In this document: positions 11,763 through 25,000 of the stretch, in pieces | How the letters are laid out: each line of letters begins with the position of its first letter | How positions within the stretch are numbered: position 1 is the stretch's first letter | DNA from: Hydractinia symbiolongicarpus | Lineage: Eukaryota > Cnidaria > Hydrozoa > Anthoathecata > Hydractiniidae | Assembly: GCF_029227915.1 (NCBI RefSeq) | Contig: NC_079882.1 | Coordinates: 32,294,001-32,358,000, forward strand | Length of the DNA stretch: 64,000 nucleotides | Direction: 5' to 3' | Notes under the pieces: generated by a model | Database searches by the model: none | Seen by the model: only the letters and a program-made list of their open reading frames with translations | What the model was told of the DNA's origin: nothing | Translations under genes and position numbers: made by a program

Positions 11763-13245
11763 ATGAAAACATTTTTGAAAACTACAAGTCTCATGCGTTT
11801 TAGTGGTGAAAAAAAAATTTAAAAAATCGTTCGGGAAATGAGTTTACTCCCTGGGTACTTTCTTTGTATACATTCGACTATACGGGCCAAGCCCGGGATT
11901 TACGGGAAATCGCGGGTTTTCGTTTGCTGGCGATTAAACCACTTTTATTAAGCGTCTCATCAAAAATGAAAACATTTCTGAAAACTACAAGTCTTATGCG
12001 TTTTAGTGGTGAAAAGATAACTTAAAAATTTGTTCGGGAAATGAGTTTACTCACAGGGGAACTTTCCTCGTATACATTCGACTATACGGGCCAAGCCCGG
12101 GATTTACGGGAAATCGCGGGTTTTCGTTTGCCGGCGATTAAACAACTTTCATTAAGCGTCTCATCAAAAATGAAAACATTTCTGAAAACTACAAGTCTGA
12201 TGCGTTTTAGTGGTGAAAATTAATTTAAAAAATCGTTCGGGAAATGAGTTTACTCCCTGGGTACTTTCTTTGTATACTTTTGACTATACGGGCCGAGTCC
12301 GGGATTTACGGGAAGTTGCGGGTTTTCGTTTCCGGCAATTAAACTTCTTTTATTCAGCGTCTCATCAAAAATGAAAACATTTTTAAAAACTACAAGTCTC
12401 ATGGGCTTTAGTGGTGAAATAATAATTTAAAAAATCGTTCGGGAAATGAGTTTACACCCCGGGTACTTTCTTTGTATACTTTTAATTATACGGGCCGAGT
12501 CCGGGACTTACGGGAAATCGCAGGTTTTCGTTTGCCGGCAATTAAACTTCTTTTATTCAGCGTCTCATCAAAAATGAAAACATTTTTGAAAACTACAAGT
12601 CTCATGCGTTTTAGTGGTGAAAAAATAATTTAAAAAATCGTTCGGGAAATGAGTTTACTCCCTGGGTACTTTCTTTGTATACTTTTGACTATACGGGCCG
12701 AGTCCGGGATTTACGGGAAGTCGCGGGTTTTCGTTTCCGGCAATTAAACTTCTTTTATTCAGCGTTTCATCAAAAATGAAAACATTTTTAAAAACTAAAA
12801 GTCTCATGCGTTTTAGTGGAGAAAAAATAATTTAAAAAATCGTTCGGGAAATGAGTTTACTCCCTGGGTACTTTCTTTGTATACTTTTGACTATACGGGC
12901 CGAGTCCGGGATTTACGGGAAGTCGCGGGTTTTCGTTTCCGGCAATTAAACTTCTTTTATTCAGCGTTTCATCAAAAATGAAAACATTTTTAAAAACTAC
13001 AAGTCTCATGGGCTTTAGTGGTGAAATAATAATTTAAAAATTCGTTCGGGAAATGAGTTTACACCCCGGGTACTTTCTTTGTATACTTTTAAATATACGG
13101 GCCGAGTCCGGGACTTACGGGAAATCGCAGGTTTTCGTTTGCCGGCGATTAAACTTCTTTTATTCAGCGTCTCATCAAAAATTAAAACATTTTTGAAAAC
13201 TACAAGTCTCATGCGTTTTAGTGGTGAAAAAAAAATTTAAAAAAT

Positions 13246-16200
13246 CGTTCGGGAAATGAGTTTACTCCCTGGCTACTTTCTTTGTATACATTTGACTATA
13301 CATGCCAAGCCCGGGATTTACGGGAAATCGCGGGATTTCGTTTGCCGGCGATTAAACCTCTTTTATTAAGCGTCTCATCAAAAATGAAAACATTTTTGAA
13401 AACTGCAAGTCTCATGCGTTTTAGTGGTGAAAAGATAATTGAAAAAATCGTTTCGGAAATGAGTTTACTCACAGGGTACTTTCTTTGTATACATTCGACT
13501 GTACGGGCCAAGCCCAGGATTTACGGGAAATCGCGGGTTTTCGTTTGCAGACGATTAAACCTCTTTCATTAAGCGTCTCATCAAAAATGAAAACAATTTT
13601 GAAAACTACAAGTCTCATGCGTTTTAGTGGTGAAAATTAATTTAAAATATCGTTTGGGTAATGAGTTTACTCCCTGGGTACTTTCTTTGTATACTTTTGA
13701 CTATACGGGCCGAGTCCGGGATTTACGGGAAGACGCGGGTTTTCGTTTGCCGGCAATTAAACTTCTTTTATTCAGCGTCTCATCAAAAATGAAAACATTT
13801 TTAAAAACTACAAGTCTCATGCGTTTTAGTAATGAAAAATTAATTTAAAAAATCGTTCGGAAAATGAGTTTACTTCCTGGGTACTTTCTTTGTATACTTT
13901 TGACTATACGGGCCGAGTGTGGGATTTACGGGAAATCCCAGGTTTTCGTTTGCCGGCGATTAAACTTCTTTTATTCAGCGTCTCATCAAAAATGAAAACA
14001 TTTTTGAAAACTACAAGTCTTATGCGTTTTAGTGTTGAAAAAATAAATTAAAAAATCGTTCTGAAAATGAGTTTACTCACAGGGTACTTTCTTTGTATAC
14101 ATTCGACTATACGGGCCAAGCCCGGGATTTACGGGAAATCGCGGGTTTTCCTTTGCCGGCGATTAAACCTCTTTCATTAAGCGTCTCATCAAAAATGAAA
14201 ACATTTTTGAAAACTACAAGTCTCATGCGTTTTAGTGGTGAAAAAAAAATTTAAAAAATCGTTCGGGAAATGAGTTTACTCCCTGGCTACTTTCTTTGTA
14301 TACATTCGACTATACGGGCAAAGCCCGGGATTTACGGGAAATCGCGGGATTTCGTTTGCCGGCGATTAAACCTCTTTTATTAAGCGTCTCATCAAAAATG
14401 AAAACATTTTTGAAAACTGCAAGTCTCATGCGTTTTAGTGGTGAAAAGATAATTGAAAAAATCGTTTCGGAAATGAGTTTACTCACAGGGTACTTTCTTT
14501 GTATACATTCGACTATACGGGCCAAGCCCAGGATTTACGGGAAATCGCGGGTTTTCGTTTGCAGACGATTAAACCTCTTTCATTAAACGTCTCATCAAAA
14601 ATGAAAACAATTTTGAAAACTACAAGTCTCATGCGTTTTAGTGGTGAAAATTAATTTAAAATATCGTTTGGGAAATGAGTTTACTCCCTGGGTACTTTCT
14701 TTGTATACTTTTGACTATACGGGCCGAGTCCGGGATTTACGGGAAGACGCGGGTTTTCGTTTGCCGGCAATTAAACTTCTTTTATTCAGCGTCTCATCAA
14801 AAATGAAAACATTTTTAAAAACTACAAGTCTCATGCGTTTTAGTAATGAAAAATTAATTTAAAAAATCGTTCGGGAAATGAGTTTACTCCCTGGGTACTT
14901 TCTTTGTATACTTTTGACTATACGGGCCGAGTCCGGGATTTACGGGAAATCCCAGGTTTTCGTTTGCCGGCAATTAAACTTCTTTTATTCAGCGTCTCAT
15001 CAATAATGAAAACATTTTTGAAAACTACAAGTCTCATGCGTTTTAGTGGTGAAAAAATAAATTAAAAAATCGTTCTGGAAATGAGTTTACTCACAGGGTA
15101 CTTTCTTTGTATACACTCGACTATACGGGCCAAGCCCGGGATTTACGGGAAATCGCGGGTTTTCGTTTGCCGGCGATTAAACCTCTTTCATTAAGCGTCT
15201 CATCAAAAATGAAAACATTTTTAAAAACTACAAGTCTTATGCGTTTTAATGGTGAAAAAAAAATTTAAAAAATCGTTCGGGAAATGAGTTTACTCCCTGG
15301 CTACTTTCTTTGTATACATTCGACTATACGGGCCAAGCCCGGGATTTACGGGAAATCGCGGGATTTCGTTTGCCGGCGACTAAACCTCTTTTATTAAGCG
15401 TCTCATCAAAAATGAAAACATTTTTGAAAACTGCAAGTCTCATGCGTTTTAGTGGTGAAAAGATAATTGAAAAAATCGTTTCGGAAATGAGTTTAATCAC
15501 AGGGTACTTTCTTTGTATACATTCGACTATATGGGCCAAGCCCAGGATTTACGGGAAATCGCGGGTTTTCGTTTGCAGACGATTAAACCTCTTTCATTAA
15601 GCGTCTCATCAAAAATGAAAAAAATTTTGAAAACTACAAGTCTCATGCGTTTTAGTGGTGAAAATTAATTTAAAATATCGTTTGGGAAATGAGTTTACTC
15701 CCTGGGTACTTTCTTTGTATACTTTTGACTATACGGGCCGAGTCCGGGATTTACGGGAAGACGCGGGTTTTCGTTTGCCGGCAATTAAACTTCTTTTATT
15801 CAGCGCCTCATCAAAAATGAAAACATTTTTAAAAACTACAAGTCTCATGCGTTTTAGTAATGAAAAATTAATTTAAAAAATCGTTCAGGAAATGAGTTTA
15901 CTTCCTGGGTACTTTCTTTGTATACTTTTGACTATACGGGCCGAGTCCGGGATTTACGGGAAATCCCAGGTTTTCGTTTGCCGGCGATTAAACTTCTTTT
16001 ATTCAGCGTCTCATCAAAAATGAAAACATTTTTGACAACTACAAGTCTCATGCGTTTTAGTGTTGAAAAAATAAATTAAAAAATCGTTCTGGAAATGAGT
16101 TTACTCACAGGGTACTTTCTTTGTATACATTCGACTATACGGGCCAAGCCCGGGATTTACGGTAAATCGCGGGTTTTCGTTTGCCGGCGATTAAACCTCT

Positions 16201-16287
16201 TTCATTAAGCGTCTCATCAAAAATGAAAACATTTCTGAAAACTACAAGTCTCATGCGTTTTAGTGGTGAAAAAAAAATTTAAAAAAT
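13246..16287. repeat. Five-monomer higher-order repeat, 1,014-bp period, three units
   Basis: The variant CCCTGGCTAC (normally CCCTGGGTAC) occurs at 13,271, 14,285, 15,299 and 16,313, each 1,014 bp apart. Each unit has the same five monomers in order: (1) GGCTAC with GGGATTTCG; (2) AAGATAATTGAAAAA with GCAGACGATT; (3) AATTAATTTAAAATATCG with AAGACGCGGG; (4) AGTAATGAAAAATTAATTT with AAATCCCAGG; (5) class A with CATTAAGCG. Monomers within a unit differ clearly, while equivalent monomers of successive units are nearly identical. That is the defining pattern of a higher-order repeat. It is the most regular part of the left half. Confidence 0.9.
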
Positions 16288-18780
16288 CGTTCGGGAAATG
16301 AGTTTACTCCCTGGCTACTTTCTTTGTATACATTCGACTATACGGGCCAAGCCCGGGATTTACGGGAAATCGCGGGATTTTGTTTGCCGGCGATTAAACC
16401 TCTTTTATTAAGCGTCTCATCAAAAATGAAAACATTTTTGAAAACTGCAAGTCTCATGCGTTTTAGTGGTGAAAAGATAAATGAAAAAATCGTTTCGGAA
16501 ATGAGTTTACTCACAGGGTACTTTCTTTGTATACATTCGACTATACGGGCCAAGCCCAGGATTTACGGGAAATCGCGGGTTTTCGTTTGCAGACGATTAA
16601 ACCTCTTTCATTAAGCGTCTCATCAAAAATGAAAACAATTTTGAAAACTACAAGTCTCATGCGTTTTAGTGGTGAAAATTAATTTAAAATATCGTTTGGG
16701 AAATGAGTTTACTCCCTGAGTACTTTCTTTGTATACTTTTGACTATGCGGGCCGAGTCCGGGATTTACGGGAAGACGCGGGTTTTCGTTTGCCGGCAATT
16801 AAACTTCTTTTATTCAGCGTCTCATCAAAAATGAAAACATTTTTAAAAACTACAAGTCTCATGCGTTTTAGTAATGAAAAATTAATTTAAAAAATCGTTC
16901 GGGAAATGAGTTTACTCCCTGGGTACTTTCTTTGTATACTTTTGACTATACGGGCCGAGTCCGGGATTTACGGGAAATCCCAGGTTTTCGTTTGCCGGCG
17001 ATTAAACTTCTTTTATTCAGCGTCTCATCAATAATGAAAACATTTTTGAAAACTACAAGTCTCATGCGCTTTAGTGGTGAAAAAATAATTTAAAAAATCG
17101 TTCGAGAAATGAGTTTACACCCTGGGTACTTTCTTTGTATACTTTTGGCTATACGGGCCGAGTCCGGGATTTACGGGAAATCGCAGGTTTTCGTTTGCCG
17201 GCGATTAAACCACTTTCATTAAGCGTCTCATCAAAAATGAAAAGATTTCTGAAAACTACAAGTCTCATGCGTTTTAGTGGTGAAAATTAATTTAAAATAT
17301 CGTTTGGGAAATAAGTTTACTCCCTGGGTACTTTCTTTGTATACTTTTGACTATACGGGCCGAGTCCGGGATATACGGGAAATCCCAGGTTTTCGTTTGC
17401 CGGCGATTAAACTTCTTTTATTCAGCGTCTCATCAGAAATGAAAATATTTTTGACAACTACAAGTCTCATGCGTTTTAGTGTTGAAAAAATAAATTAAAA
17501 AATCGTTCTGGAAATGAGTTTACTCACAGGGTACTTTCTTTGTATACATTCGACTATACGGGCCAAGCCCGGGATTTACGGTAAATCGCGGGTTTTCGTT
17601 TGCCGGCGATTAAACCTCTTTCATTAAGCGTCTCATCAAAAATGAAAACATTTTTGAAAACTACAAGTCTCATGCGTTTTAGTGGTGAAAAAAAAATTTA
17701 AAAAATCGTTCGGGAAATGAGTTTACTCCCTGGCTACTTTCTTTGTATACATTCGACTATACGGGCAAAGCCCGGGATTTACGGGAAATCGCGGGATTTC
17801 GTTTGCCGGCGATTAAACCTCTTTTATTAAGCGTCTCATCAAAAATGAAAACATTTTTGAAAACTGCAAGTCTCATGCGTTTTAGTGGTGAAAAGATAAT
17901 TGAAAAAATCGTTTCGGAAATGAGTTTACTCACAGGGTACTTTCTTTGTATACATTCGACTATACGGGCCAAGCCCAGGATTTACGGGAAATCGCGGGTT
18001 TTCGTTTGCAGACGATTAAACCTCTTTCATTAAGCGTCTCATCAAAAATGAAAACAATTTTGAAAACTACAAGTCTCATGCGTTTTAGTGGTGAAAATTA
18101 ATTTAAAATATCGTTTGGGAAATGAGTTTACTCCCTGAGTACTTTCTTTGTATACTTTTGACTATGCGGGCCAAGTCCGGGATTTACGGGAAGACGCGGG
18201 TTTTCGTTTGCCGGCAATTAAACTTCTTTTATTCAGCGTCTCATCAAAAATGAAAACATTTTTAAAAACTACAAGTCTCATGCGTTTTAGTAATGAAAAA
18301 TTAATTTAAAAAATCGTTCGGGAAATGAGTTTACTCCCTGGGTACTTTCTTTGTATACTTTTGACTATACGGGCCGAGTCCGGGATTTACGGGAAATCCC
18401 AGGTTTTCGTTTGCCGGCGATTAAACTTCTTTTATTCAGCGTCTCATCAATAATGAAAACATTTTTGAAAACTACAAGTCTCATGCGTTTTAGTGGTGAA
18501 AAAATAATTTAAAAAATCGTTCGAGAAATGAGTTTACACCCTGGGTACTTTCTTTGTATACTTTTGGCTATACGGGCCGAGTCCGGGATTTACGGGAAAT
18601 CGCAGGTTTTCGTTTGCCGGCGATTAAACCACTTTCATTAAGCGTCTCATCAAAAATGAAAAGATTTCTGAAAACTACAAGTCTCATGCGTTTTAGTGGT
18701 GAAAATTAATTTAAAATATCGTTTTGGAAATAAGTTTACTCCCTGGGTACTTTCTTTGTATACTTCTCACTATACGGGCC
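16288..18780. repeat. Expanded seven-monomer version of the HOR, 1,419-bp period
   Basis: The next GGCTAC marker after 16,313 is at 17,732, 1,419 bp on rather than 1,014. The unit begins as the five-monomer HOR but gains two extra monomers around 17.06-17.45 kb. The gained segment is marked by TTTTGGCTATACGGG, by GTTCGAGAAATG, and by GGGAAATAAGTTTAC (copy at about 18.7 kb). The second unit follows from 17,732 and stays similar to about 18,760, where AAGTCGCGGG replaces AAATCCCAGG. The two extra monomers are therefore part of a unit that has itself been copied. Confidence 0.8.
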
Positions 18781-21700
18781 GAGTCCGGGATTTACGGGAA
18801 GTCGCGGGTTTTCGTTTGCCGGCGATTAAACTTCTTTTATTCAGCGTCTCATCAAAAATGAGAATATTTTTAAATACTACAAGTCTCATGGGCTTTAGTG
18901 GTGAAATAATAATTTAAAAAATCGTTCGGGAAATGAGTTTACACCCTGGGTACTTTCTTTGTATACTTTTGACTATACGGGCCGAGTCCGGGATTTACGG
19001 GAAATCGCAGGTTTTCGTTTGCCGGCGATTAAACTTCTTTTATTCAGCGTCTCATCAAAAATGAAAATATTTTTAAATACTACAAGTCTCATGGGCTTTA
19101 GTGGTAAAATAATAATTTAAAAAATCGTTCGGGAAATGAGTTTACACCCTGGGTACTTTCTTTGTATACTTTTGACTATACGGGCCGAGTCCGGGATTTA
19201 CAAGAAATCGCAGGTTTTCGTTTGCCGGCGATTAAACTTCTTTTATTCAGCGTCTCATCAAAAATGAAAACATTTTTGAAAACTACAAGTCTCAAGCGTT
19301 TTAGTGGTGAAAAGATAATTTAAAAAATCGTTTTAGAAATGAGTTTAGTCACAGGGTACTTTCTTTGTATACATTCGACTATACGGGCCAAGCTCGGGAT
19401 TTACGGAAAATCGCGGTTTTCTTTTGCCGGCGATTAAACCACTTTTATTAAGCGTCTCATCAAAAATGAAAACATTTTTGAAAACTGCAAGTCTCATGCG
19501 TTTTAGTGGTGAAAAGATAATTGAAAAAATCGTTTCGGAAATGAGTTTACTCACAGGGTACTTTCTTTGTATACATTCGACTATACGGGCCAAGCCCAGG
19601 ATTTACGGGAAATCGCGGGTTTTCGTTTGCAGACGATTAAACCTCTTTCATTAAGCGTCTCATCAAAAATGAAAACAATTTTGAAAGCTACAAGTCTCAT
19701 GCGTTTTAGTGGTGAAAATTAATTTAAAATATCGTTTGGGAAATGAGTTTACTCCCTGAGTACTTTCTTTGTATACTTTTGACTATACGGGCCGAGTCCG
19801 GGATTTACGGGAAGACGCGGGTTTTCGTTTGCCGGCAATTAAACTTCTTTTATTCAGCGTCTCATCAAAAATGAAAACATTTTTGAAAACTACAAGTGTC
19901 ATGCGCTTTAGTGGTGAAAAAATAATTTAAAAAATCGTTCGGGAAATGAGTTTACACCCTGGGTACTTTCTTTGTATACTTTTGACTATACGGGCCGAGT
20001 CCGGGATTTACGGGAAATCGCAGGTTTTCGTTTGCCGGCGATTAAACTTCTTTTATTCAGCGTCTCATCAAAAATGAAAATATTTTTAAATACTACAAGT
20101 CTCATGGGCTTTAGTGGTGAAATAATAATTTAAAAAATCGTTCGGGAAATGAGTTTACACCCTCGGTACTTTCTTTGTATACTTTTGACTATACGGGCCG
20201 AGTCCGGGATTTACGGGAAATCGCAGGTTTTCGTTTGTCGGCGATTAAACTTCTTTTATTCAGCGTCTCATCAAAAATGAAAACATTTTTGAAAACTACA
20301 AGTGTCATGCGCTTTAGTGGTGAAAAAATAATTTAAAAAATCGTTCGGGAAATGAGTTTACTCCCTGGGTACTTTCTTTGTATACTTTTGACTATGCGGG
20401 CCGAGTTCGGGGTTTACATGAAATGGCGAGTTTTCGTTTGCCGGCGATTAAACTTCTTTTATTCAGCGTCTCATCAAAAATGAAAACATTTTTGAAAACT
20501 ACAAGTCTCAAGCGTTTTAGTGGTGAAAAGATAATTTAAAAAATCGTTTTAGAAATGAGTTTAGTGACAGGGTACTTTCTTTGTATACATTCGACTATAC
20601 GGGCCAAGCTCGGGATTTACGGAAAATCGCAGGTTTTCGTTTGCCGGCGAATAAACTTCTTTTATTCAGCGTGTCATCAAAAATGAAAACATTTTTGAAA
20701 ACTACAAGTCTCATGCGTTTTAGTGGTGAAAAAATAATTTAAAAATTCGTTAGGGAAATGAATTTACTCACTGGGTACTTTCCTTGTATACTTTTGACTA
20801 TACGGGCGGAGACCGGGATTTACGGGAAATCACGGGTTTTCGTTTGCCGGCGTATAATTTTCTTTTATTCAGCGTCTCATCAAAAATGAAAACATTTTTA
20901 AAAACTACAAGTCTCATGGGCTTTAGTGGTAAAATATAAATTTAAAAAATCGTTTGGGAAATAAGTTTACTCCCTGGGTACTTTCTTTGTATACTTTTGA
21001 CTATACGGGCCGAGTCCGGGATTTACGGGAAATCGCAGGTTTTCGTTTGCCGGCGATTAAACTTCTTTTATTCAGCGTCTCATCAAAAATGAAAACATTT
21101 TTGAAAACTACAAGCCTCATGCGTTTTAGTGGTAAAAAAAAAATTTAAAAATTCGTTCGAGAAATGAGTTTACACCCTGGGTATTTTCTTTGTATACTTT
21201 TGACTATACGGGCCGAGTCCGGGAATTACGGGAAATCGCAGGTTTTCGTTTACCGGCGATTAAACCACTTTCATTAAGCGTCTCATCAAAAATGAAAAGA
21301 TTTTTAAAAACTACAAGTCTCATGGGCTTTAGTGGTGAAATAATAATTTAAAAAATCGTTTGGGAAATTAGTTTACTCCCTGGGTACTTTCTTTGTATAC
21401 TTTTGACTATACGTGCCGAGTCCGGGATTTACGGGAAATCGCAGGTTTTCGTTTGCCGGCGATTAAACTTCTTTTATTCAGCGTCTCATCAAAAATAAAA
21501 ACATTTTCGAAAACTACAAGTCTTATGCGTTTTAGTGGTGAAAAAATAATTTAAAAAATCGTTCTGGAAATGAGTTTATTCACAGGGTACTTTCTTTGTA
21601 TACATTCGACTATACGGGCCAAGCCCGGGGAAATCCGGGTTTTCGTTTGCCGGCGATTAAACCACTTTTATTAAACGTCTCATCAAAAATGAAAACATTT

Positions 21701-22080
21701 CTTAAAACTACAAGTCTCATGCGTTTTAGTGGTGAAAAAATAATTTAAAAATTCGTTCGGGAAATGAGTTTACACCCCGGGTACTTTCTTTGTATACTTT
21801 TGACTATACGGGCCGAGTCCGGGATTTACGGGAAATCGCGGGTTTTCGTTTGCCGGCGATTAAACTTCTTTTATTCTGCGTCTCATCAAAAATGAAAAAA
21901 TTTTTAAAAACTACAAGTCTCATGGGCTTTAGTGGTGAAATAATAATTTAAATAATCGTTTGGGAAATGAGTTTTCTCCCTGGGCACTCTCTTTGTATAC
22001 TTTTGACTATACGGGCCGAGTCCGGGATTTACGGGAAATCGCAGGTTTTCGTTTGCCGGCGATTAAACTTCTTTTATTCA
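18780..22080. repeat. Less ordered satellite segment
   Basis: Monomers here are mostly class B and B-prime, with variants such as AAGTGTCATGCGC (about 19.90 and 20.30 kb), CTCAAGCGTTTTAG (about 19.29 and 20.51 kb) and a single GCAGACGATT monomer at about 19.63 kb derived from the five-monomer HOR to its left. At 21,630 one monomer is shortened by about 9 bp in the GGG box, reading CCCGGGGAAATCC. No regular HOR period was evident and nothing other than satellite was seen. Confidence 0.7.
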
Positions 22081-25000
22081 GCGTCTCATCAAAAATGAAA
22101 ACATTTTTGAAAACTACAAGTCTCATGCGTTTTAGTGGTGAAAAAATAATTTAAAAATTCGTTAGGGAAATGAGTTTACTCACTGGGTACTTTCCTTGTA
22201 TACTTTTGACTATACGGGCCGAGACCGGGATTTACGGGAAATCACGGGTTTTCGTTTGCCGGCGATTAAACTTTTTTTATTCAGCGTCTCATCAAAAATG
22301 AAAACATTTTTAAAAACTACAAGTCTCATGGGCTTTAGTGGTAAAATATAAATTTAAAAAATCGTGTGGGAAATGAGTTTACTCCCTGGGTACTTTCTTT
22401 GTATACTTTTGACTATACGGGCCAAGTCCGGGATTTACGGGAAATCGCAGGTTTTCGTTTGCCGGCGATTAAACTTCTTTTATTCAGCGTCTCATCAAAA
22501 ATGAAAACATTTTTGAAAACTACAAGTCTCATGCGTTTTAGTGGTGAAAAAATAATTTAAAAAATCGTTCTGGAAATGAGTTTATTCACAGGGTACTTTC
22601 TTTGTATACATTCGACTATACGGGCCAAGCCCGGGTAAATCGCGGGTTTTCGTTTGCCGGCGATTAAACCTCTTTCATTAAGTGTCTCATCAAAAATGAA
22701 AACATATTTGAAAACTACAAGTCTCATGCGTTTTAGTGGTGAAAAAAAAATTTAAAAAATCGTTCGGGAAATGAGTTTACTTCCTGGGTACTTTCTTTGT
22801 ATACATTCGACTATACGGGCCAAGCCCGGGATTTACGAGAAATCGCGGGATTTCGTTTGCCGGCGATTAAACCTCTTTTATTAAGCGTCTCATCAAAAAT
22901 GAAAACATTTTTAAAAAGTACAAGTCTCATGGGCTTTAGTGGTGAAATAATAATTTAAAAATCGTTCGGGAAATGAGTTTACACCCCGGGTACTTTCTTT
23001 GTATACTTTTGACTATACGGGCCGAGTCCGGGATTTACGGGAAATCGCAGGTTTTCGTTTGCCGGCGATTAAACTTCTTTTATTCAGCGTCTCATCAAAA
23101 ATGAAAACATTTTTGAAAACTACAAGTCTCATGCGTTTTAGTGGTGAAAAAGAAATTTAAAAAATCGTTCGGGAAATGAGTTTACTTCCTGGGTACTTTC
23201 TTTGTATACATTCGACTATACGGGCCGAGCCCGGGATTTACGGGAAATCGCGGGATTTCCTTTGCCGGCGATTAAACCTCTTTTATTAAGCGTCTCATCA
23301 AAAATGAAAACATTTTTAAAAACTACAAGTCTCATGGGCTTTAGTGGTGAAATAATAATTTAAAAAATCGTTCGGGAAATGAGTTTACACCCCGGGTACT
23401 TTCTTTGTATACTTTTGACTATACGGGCTAAGTCTGGGACTTACGGGAAATCGCGGGTTTTCGTTTGCCGGCGATTAAACTTCTTTTATTCAGCGTCTCA
23501 TCAAAAATAAAAAGATTTTTGAAAACTACAAGTCTCATGCGTTTTAATGGGGAAAAAATAATTTAAAAAATCGTTCGGGAAATGAGTTTACTCCCTGGGT
23601 ACTTTCTTTGTATACTTTTGACTATACGGGCCGAGTCCGGGATTTACGGGAAGTCGCGGGTTTTCGTTTGCCGGTGATTAAACTTCTTTTATTCAGCGTC
23701 TCATCAAAAATGAAAATATTTTTAAATACTACAAGTCTCATGGGCTTTAGTGGTGAAATAATAATTTAAAAAATCGTTCGGGAAATGAGTTTACACCCTG
23801 GGTACTTTCTTTGTATACTTTTGACTATGCGGGCCGAGTCCGGGTTTTACGGGAAATGGCGGGTTTTCGTTTGCCGGCGATTAAACTTCTTTTATTTAGC
23901 GTCTCATCAAAAATGAAAACATTTTTGAAAACTACAAGTCTCAAGCGCTTTAGTGGGGAAAAGATAATTTAAAAAATCGTTTTGGAAATGAGTTTACTCA
24001 CAGGGTACTTTCTTTGTATACATTCCATTACGGGCCAAGCCCGGGATTTACGGGAAATCGCAGGTTTTCGTTTGCCGGCGATTAAACCACTTTCATTAAG
24101 CGTCTCATCAAAAATGAAAACATTTCTGAAAACTACAAGTCTCATGCGTTTTAGTGGTGAAAAAATAATTTAAAAAATCGTTCGGGAAATGAGTTTACAC
24201 CCTGGGTACTTTCTTTGTATACTTTTGACTATGCGGGCCGAGTCCGGGTTTTACGGGAAATGGCGGGTTTTCGTTTGCCGGCGATTAAACTTCTTTTATT
24301 TAGCGTCTCATCAAAAATGAAAACATTTTTGAAAACTACAAGTCTCATGCGTTTTAGTGGTGAAAAAATAATTTAAAAATTCGGTAGGGAAATGAGTTTA
24401 CTCACTGGGTACTTTCCTTGTATACTTTTGACTATACGGGCCGAGACCGGGATTTACGGGAAATCACGGGTTTTCGTTTGCCGGCGATTAAACTTTTTTT
24501 ATTCAGTGTCTCATCAAAAATGAAAACATTTTTAAAAACTACAAGTCTTATGGGCTTTAGTGGTAAAATATAAATTTAAAAAATCGTGTGGGAAATGAGT
24601 TTACTCCCTGGGTACTTTCTTTGTATACTTTTGACTATACGGGCCAAGTCCGGGATTTACGGGAAATCGCAGGTTTTCGTTTGCCGGCGATTAAACTTCT
24701 TTTATTCAGCGTCTCATCAAAAATGAAAACATTTTTGAAAACTACAAGTCTCATGCGTTTTAGTGGTGAAAAAATAATTTAAAAAATCGTTCTGGAAATG
24801 AGTTTATTCACAGGGTACTTTCTTTGTATACATTCGACTATACGGGCCAAGCCCGGGTAAATCGCGGGTTTTCGTTTGCCGGCGATTAAACCTCTTTCAT
24901 TAAGTGTCTCATCAAAAATGAAAACATTTTTGAAAACTACAAGTCTCATGCGTTTTAGTGGTGAAAAAAAAATTTAAAAAATCGTTCGGGAAGTGAGTTT

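Larger units (their letters stand above)
6705..13245. repeat. Irregular A/B mosaic with local copies (1,417-bp offset; adjacent duplicate monomers)
   Basis: The rare GGTGAAAAATCTTTAAA junction occurs around 6,950 and 8,367, so a segment near 6.7-7.0 kb reappears 1,417 bp later (seven monomers). The CTGAGTCCGGGATTTAAGGG variant at 9,453 matches one at 5,406, an offset of 4,047 bp. At 12,600-12,798 and 12,802-13,000 two adjacent monomers are nearly identical, sharing TTTCCGGCAATT and CAGCGTTTCATC. No unique sequence was found; all of it is satellite. Confidence 0.7.

Noticed and set aside
13015-19593. Minus-strand open frames of 65-82 codons
   Set aside because: They are antisense shadows of the same satellite, present only where particular variants lack a stop, and carry no recognisable domain or independent start context.
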